Below the pieces are notes generated by a model. That model saw only the letters and a list, made by a program, of their open reading frames with translations. It did not search any database and was not told where the DNA came from. A DNA stretch of 22,493 nucleotides. Source: Chara braunii. Lineage: Eukaryota; Streptophyta; Charophyceae; Charales; Characeae. This document shows, piece after piece, positions 18,437 to 22,493 of the stretch. A program made the position numbers and the translations under genes. How positions within the stretch are numbered: position 1 is the stretch's first letter; each line of letters opens with the position of its first letter. The DNA lies in NCBI GenBank assembly GCA_003427395.1, contig BFEA01000076.1, positions 1-22,493 on the forward strand, given 5' to 3'.

Positions 18437-19674
18437 TGTGGTACGATTGCGCTCATTTGGCGCTTGTCTTCTGCCTAATGTGGTACATACATGCGGTCTG
18501 CTTGGCGAGTTTGGCCGTAATTGGTGTGTAGTGAGGAGGGCGGAGGCGAGTGTTAGGCGACCCAGGAGGTGAGGGGATCGCCAGGAAGGCTACGAGATGT
18601 GTAATGTGGTCTGGACAGTGTGATGAGAACTATCTAATGCGCAATTGGTGCCGAGGTGGAACGGCATGCAATGCTGGTTGTGCCGAAGCAATGACTGGTC
18701 ATCACAATCGGCATTTGGTCATCTGGTGAGATTATCTCTGTGGTTGGGGGCAGCTATTTGAGGTACGTTGCTCTTAACCTTATCTACCCTCTCCGACACT
18801 TCTTACCATAAGGTTGTGTGTTCCTTCTTGAGAGTCCTCTCATTGTGAGGTGTCGAGTGCGCTCAACCTTGAGAGTCGGCAATGTTCACGTGGAGCATCT
18901 GGGAGAAGATGGGCGGAGCTTTCTGANNGGCCCTGGACGANGCACTGGGTCACGGTCACCATGCCAACCCACCGGGAGTAGAGCATGCATGCTTTGCTGC
19001 TTGTCCTTTGTTCGGCTTGCTGCGCTGTTAGATGGGTACTGAAGGGCAGGCCAGCCCTTAAGGGAGACGAGACCGGGCGTCTTTAAATAAGCATCGAAAG
19101 GGGAACCATTGGCTGTGATCGTCGTCCGGCTGCGACGTAAAAGAATTCCTGGAGTCACTTGGTGGCGGACGTTAAATTGCCTTTGGATCAGCCAATGGTT
19201 GCAAGGCTCGCTGCACGCGAGGATAATCTAGTGCAGGGCTGTCCAACTCAGTAGATACTCGGGGCACAGGGGTGGGCCGGACACACACCTTTGGACACGC
19301 GACGCTCTCCAGATTGCTCAGGGACGCTGACGTCAAGTGATACTCAGGGGAACTAAGGGAGGGGTAAATTCCAGGTGATAAGTTCGAGAAAATTCCATGC
19401 TGTCCTATCCACACAAATGATTCTATTTTTATGTTTTGATTAGTTAGGTGTACAACCATTGACATCTGACAGACAACATTAGTTAGAACAGTTTCTTGTT
19501 CATGGTGCTTCTGTTTGCGGACTAGTGAAATTAAAAATAGTTTTATTTGTAGGAATCTGACTGACCTGTTGACCCGAATGTAAAGTCTCCAAAATAGCCA
19601 CCAGTTCTCTGTGCACTAAGCTGCGGTAGGCATCTAGAGTGCATTAGTGCAGATTGTGTACAGGGTTGTAGCTT
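18437..19674 (+). other. Element Y leader between PBS and gag start, inverted
   Basis: About 1.24 kb with no convincing gene. It contains three N (18927, 18928, 18942) in a poorly resolved patch. By position, between PBS and the gag ATG, it is the 5' untranslated leader of Y, where packaging signals would be expected. I could not identify specific structures. Confidence 0.65.
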
Positions 19675-19791
19675 ATGAGCGACGAGGAGGACACTGGAGA
19701 GGACGACCGGAGGATATTGCGATCAGCTAGACGCCCAATTGCCCACTTGGCATTAGGACCAAAGGGCGACAGATATCTGTTCCGCCAACTT
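19675..19791 (+). pseudogene. gag: Element Y gag first 39 codons, detached by inversion
   Basis: ATG at 19675 opens an acidic then basic stretch (MSDEEDTGEDDRRILRSARR, ending YLFRQL) that stays open to 19791, where Y LTR sequence begins abruptly. Its place after LTR, PBS and leader, and the fact that the rest of gag (from 17660 on the - strand) lacks a start, indicate that it is the N terminus of Y Gag. It is cut off from the remainder by the inversion. A chance 39-codon frame cannot be excluded from one sequence. Confidence 0.6.
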
Positions 19792-19923
19792 TGCCTGAAT
19801 TTCCTTAGTTACGCAGTGGCCGAAATAAGGCCCTGAGGGCCTCGTCGAGCCTGCCTTCACTTAGGGCGACCGACTGGCTTCAAAATGGGGGCTGAATGGG
19901 CTCATAGAGGCAGTGGCCTCGCA
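19792..19923 (-). repeat. Element Y 5' LTR, first 132 bp, in place
   Basis: Matches 8415-8545 in direct orientation with four differences by eye, one of them a 1-base indel. On the - strand it starts TGCGAG at 19923, the expected outer end of the 5' LTR. Its inner edge (19792) is the right breakpoint of the inverted block. Confidence 0.92.
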
Positions 19924-19961
19924 AATAACAGATGCATATATGAACAACTACCAACTAGACT
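19924..19961. repeat. 38 bp direct repeat, right copy, abutting Y 5' LTR
   Basis: Identical to 7593-7630 and starting at the base after the outer LTR terminus. It contains the last codons and TAG stop of the rps14-like frame on the - strand. The position is that of a target-site duplication, but it is several times the length gypsy integrases produce. Confidence 0.92.
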
Positions 19962-20190
19962 TGTTTATGCCATATAAAGCACCTCTGGATGCTAATTCAC
20001 GGAAAACTATACGAGGAACATGAAACAATCTATATACGGAACGAGATCGTCCTGTCAAAATACATCGATTTCTCACTCGTGTCTTGGAACTATTTCTTGG
20101 TAAGTTGGCTAATTTGAGAGTATATTCATAACGTATTTGGTTAGGAAGAGCTTTATCTTGACAAATCGCTTTATACGGCGCAGGGTTGAT
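19948..20190 (-). pseudogene. rps14: Mitochondrial-type ribosomal protein S14, 5'-truncated
   Basis: An 80-codon frame on the - strand with strong resemblance to plant mitochondrial S14, a small-subunit protein near the decoding head: [63 protein letters not shown] and the ending GINKSSW. LPRNSS, RVRNRC, TGR and the C-terminal KSSW are family hallmarks. The family is about 100 residues, so roughly the first 20-25 are absent. The frame opens after a TAA at 20191-20193 with no Met. Just upstream another frame reads HKSTLRR, reminiscent of the basic N terminus, which suggests a frameshift. It could be a nuclear copy of mitochondrial DNA, or the 3' exon of a transferred gene. Y is inserted 24 bp past its stop. 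Confidence 0.85.
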
Positions 20191-20480
20191 TTATGTTCAA
20201 CCACATTGGCTTAGGAGATATTTTTTTCTTTCTTGGCCGACACAGGTCAGACATTTTGCTCTTTCTTGGTTGACACAGGTCAGACATTTTTTTTTTCTGC
20301 CTTTTGGGTCGACTCGGACCAGACATTGTTGCTTAGATTAGGCTTGAGGCTTAGTCTGCATTGCATATTTTTTCCCTGCATGGAGCTTGCTCTGTATTTA
20401 GGGTTGTTTCTTTGTCGTTCCTTTGGGTTTTCGTTTTTTTTCAGCGGATAGCATGTTTGATGTATCGCTTGATCCATTTA
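20191..20480. other. Upstream flank of rps14 with short TCAGACATT repeats
   Basis: Three imperfect units carrying GACACAGGTCAGACATTT or a variant lie at about 20237-20262, 20270-20291 and 20311-20328, separated by T-rich spacers. No other gene is recognisable. T-rich runs near 20220-20230 and 20287-20297 flank them. Confidence 0.6.
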
Positions 20481-20499
20481 CAGGTCTGAGGATCATGCA

Positions 20500-20600
20500 G
20501 CGGTACCCTTTCAACCCGACAGTGAGGCCGGACCTATTTCAGGCCGTCGGCCTGGACCGAGGCCGGTACATCTCTCCAGCCTAGGCCCAGGCTGGGTGGT
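20500..20600. repeat. GGCC/CCGG-rich palindromic patch
   Basis: Repeated AGGCCGG, GGCCTGG and CCAGCCTAGGCCCAGGCTGG segments make many short self-complementary stretches. Composition resembles the GGCC-rich parts of the Y LTR and 7100-7270, without an alignable match. No role is assigned. Confidence 0.55.
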
Positions 20601-20730
20601 CATTCATTCAATTGGTTTGTTCATTCATGGATTCGGGTTGGACCTTCACTCAATTGCTGCTTCTCGTGTGTATCCATCTCCTCTCTCTCTGTCTCTCCAA
20701 CTCCACACGTGCCCTCCTGCACGTGCGTCA

Positions 20731-20800
20731 CAACCAGGCTATCGGTCAGGTGGTGTCAATTAGGCTATCGGTCAAGTGGTGTCAACCAGGCTACTGGTGT
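20731..20800. repeat. 26 bp tandem repeat, 2.6 copies
   Basis: Units start at 20731, 20757 and 20783: CAACCAGGCTATCGGTCAGG plus TGGTGT, then a copy with a few changes, then a partial copy CAACCAGGCTACTGGTG. The period is exactly 26 bp. Confidence 0.88.
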
Positions 20801-21993
20801 AGGGCCTCACCCTGTTAGACTTTTGAGCCTGAGACGACCCCTCTGTGGGTCCCAGCTGGTTCGGCTCCACCCACACTCATGCTTAGGGCGCGAAGCCATT
20901 CGTCACATGGTCACCCCCACCTAGTGCTTTGAGATGGATGGGGGTGGGCCATTGAGCGAGAGAGCTTTGACATTGGGGATGTAGCTCAACCCTCGCGCTA
21001 GGTGGTAGTCTCGCTGAACCTGGCAAGCGCAGTTTTTCTTGATACTTAGATGTGTTCGCATGCAATTACTCTTTCCAATACTCAAGCAGTCCAAGGGGTT
21101 CTTTGAGACTTTTCTTACATTATGCGCAGGCTAAGCATCATCCTTAGGCCACGAATGCATTTCCTAACGCAATGGTCCTATAGCTTCGTCGGAGGTGGGC
21201 GCAGCCCCTCCTCCTTAGCTGGTCTACGCATCTAGCGCTCAGTCTCCATTCATCATGCCTCGCGTTCATTGCTTTTCCTAAGTACCCCTTAGTCTTTTCG
21301 GGGTCCTGCCCGCATACTCAAAGGACTTAGCGACCATTTCGACCGCCCAATACTTTAGCAACTCCAATCGTACATGCCATTTCTTTCCCTTTTCATTCAT
21401 ACTTGGAGCAACATACTCATAGGGTCCCATTCATAAGCATAGGTTACGTTCACAACCGCTTACCTTTTGTCCTTCCTTTCCCCCCTTGCGGCCCGGCATA
21501 CTCTGGGCCAGTCCAGCGCAAGACATCTCAAGGCCACTCACCTGCACACTCAATCACAATGCAAAGCACATACAGCCCCATTTGGGGTCAACACATAGCC
21601 CTTCCTGCATGTCTAGTTTTTCCTTGGGTTCCTTCTCTTTCAATTTCCTTCACTCATCCAAACCATCCTCTTCGCTTAGCCATGCAGTTGGGGTTCTGGT
21701 TGAGTCAACTGACCTCTCGTTCACTTGGCAAATCCTCTCAAGTCCCTCTTGGACTCAAGCTTTGTTAACCTCTTCCTTCCCTTATCTTCTTGGTGGCACA
21801 ACGGACCGCCAATCCTCCCCTTCCCCTCTTTCTCCACCAAGTGAGATTTGAAGTTCTTTTCCCGTTCGTGCCCTGGCAATGTAACAAGTGAGTGAGGGAA
21901 GGGTTAGTTGCATGCCAAGGAAAAAAAGGGGAGAGGGGGTGAGGGTTGACCTTGGAACTTGGAAGCGGAGGGAGAGAGAGTCTTTGGAGCTCA

Positions 21994-21995
<2 letters not shown>
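20801..21995. other. Anonymous DNA, no gene seen
   Basis: About 1.2 kb, pyrimidine-leaning in the second half, without a recognisable coding region, LTR terminus or RNA gene. GGGGATGTAGCTCA at 20975 resembles the start of tRNA-Ala, but no cloverleaf follows. It may be the leader or LTR of another retroelement; I cannot show this. Confidence 0.45.
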
Positions 21996-22045
<50 letters not shown>

Positions 22046-22056
22046 GAGAGAGAGAG
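21996..22056. repeat. AG dinucleotide microsatellite
   Basis: About 61 bp of alternating A and G on the + strand with one GGG interruption near 22035. It is a plain simple-sequence repeat, probably length-polymorphic. Confidence 0.95.
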
Positions 22057-22170
22057 CCCCTAGGCGTAATCCCCCTTACCCCCCACTCGTCCTACCGTCC
22101 AACCTATGACCTCTTCTACGACTTGCTGCCCTATATGCCTTTGGCCCTCAGCATTGATTGGTCATCGAGG

Positions 22171-22493
22171 GGGTGAAGGGAGGTGCTTGACTATGGAGGA
22201 TGGGCAAAGGAGGTGGAGGTGGAAGAAGGTGCCGGGCTATGGTGGATGGGTGAAGAAGATGGAGGTGAAAGAAGGTGCTTGGCTATGGAGGATGGGTGAC
22301 GGAGGTGGAGGTAAAAGGAGGTGCTAGGCTATGGTAGACGGGTGAAGAAGACGGAGGTGGAAGAAGGAAGAAGGTGCTTGGCTATGGAGGATGGGTGAGG
22401 GAGATGGAGGTAGAAGAAGGTGCTTGGCTATGGTGGATGGGTGAGGAAGATGGAGGTGGAAGGATTGAAGGTGTTTGGCTATGGTGGATGGGT
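22171..22493. repeat. 46 bp minisatellite, about 7 copies, running off the window
   Basis: The landmark CTATGG recurs at 22191, 22237, 22283, 22329, 22382, 22428 and 22479: four steps of 46 bp and two longer ones (53 and 51) caused by short insertions of GAAG type. The consensus runs GGTGCTTGGCTATGG, A/TGGATGGGTGA, then AGGAGATGGAGGTGGAAGAA. The + strand is purine-rich. The array continues past the window end. Confidence 0.9.

Larger units (their letters stand above)
17661..19791 (+). other. Inverted 5' segment of element Y
   Basis: This 2.13 kb block holds, in + orientation, the last five-sixths of a Y LTR, a PBS, a leader and the first gag codons, whereas the rest of Y is on the - strand. 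Its left edge joins gag sequence to LTR position about 160. Its right edge joins gag codon 39 to LTR position 131. Reversing the block would put LTR, PBS, leader and gag in normal order on the - strand. It is an inversion in the genome or a mis-assembly. Confidence 0.85.
7631..19923 (-). mobile_element. Element Y: Ty3/gypsy element with inverted 5' end and nested satellite
   Basis: About 12.3 kb including an 880-base gap. On the - strand the order is 5' LTR (split), PBS, leader, gag, protease, satellite block plus gap, RT, RNase H, integrase, chromodomain-like tail, polypurine tract, 3' LTR. Both outer ends are LTR termini (TG at 19923, CA at 7631) and both abut the same 38 bp repeat. The two LTR copies differ at about 4-5% of positions by hand count, so the insertion is not recent. 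Multiple nonsense codons, frameshifts and lost catalytic residues make it non-autonomous. Protein motifs differ from X throughout, so it is a separate family. Confidence 0.88.

Noticed and set aside
20975-20988. tRNA-Ala gene beginning GGGGATGTAGCTCA
   Set aside because: Only the first 14 bases match. No D-arm closure, anticodon stem, T-arm or matching acceptor strand follows.
22171-22493. CRISPR array
   Set aside because: Units are contiguous with no unique spacers, and the host is eukaryotic.

Overview
This is a draft (N-containing) eukaryotic nuclear-type sequence made almost entirely of decayed retrotransposons and simple or minisatellite repeats. Two chromovirus-type Ty3/gypsy elements, a plant-type initiator-tRNA-Met primer site and a rps14-like sequence of plant mitochondrial type point to a green-lineage host (streptophyte). 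A charophyte alga such as Chara is my impression only and is not proven by the sequence. I see no prokaryotic operon, CRISPR array, defence system or intact host gene.

Layout. 1-898: anonymous DNA with a CCGGACA-rich patch and an 18-19 bp minisatellite. 899-6418 (+ strand): element X, a degenerate gypsy element whose gag, protease, RT, RNase H, integrase and C-terminal chromodomain can be followed in order across several frameshifts and nonsense codons. No LTR was recognised for it. 6419-7592: non-coding DNA with CAGTC/GGCC-rich repeats. 7631-19923 (- strand): element Y, a second, unrelated gypsy element of about 12.3 kb including an 880-base gap. It has a complete 915 bp 3' LTR, a polypurine tract, chromodomain-like tail, integrase, RNase H, RT, protease and gag. 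A purine-rich minisatellite block of more than 2.3 kb sits between protease and RT. 19948-20190 (- strand): a 5'-truncated mitochondrial-type rps14. 20191-22493: anonymous DNA with a 26 bp tandem repeat, an AG microsatellite and a 46 bp minisatellite running off the end.

The main structural result is that the 5' end of Y has been inverted. The 5' LTR is split: its first 132 bp lie at 19792-19923 in the expected (-) orientation. The rest of the LTR, the primer-binding site, the leader and the first 39 gag codons lie at 17661-19791 in the opposite (+) orientation. Flipping that 2.1 kb segment would give one LTR, PBS, leader and gag in normal order, with only about 28 bp of LTR missing. Y is bounded exactly at both LTR termini by a perfect 38 bp direct repeat (7593-7630 and 19924-19961), far longer than the usual 5 bp gypsy target duplication. 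This repeat contains the last codons and stop of the rps14-like gene, so Y sits at the 3' end of that gene.

Neither element looks autonomous. Both proteases have lost the Gly of the D-S/T-G site, Y's RT has YLDG in place of YxDD, and both gag zinc knuckles are damaged. X's RT (FIDD) and the recognisable integrase residues of both elements remain legible.
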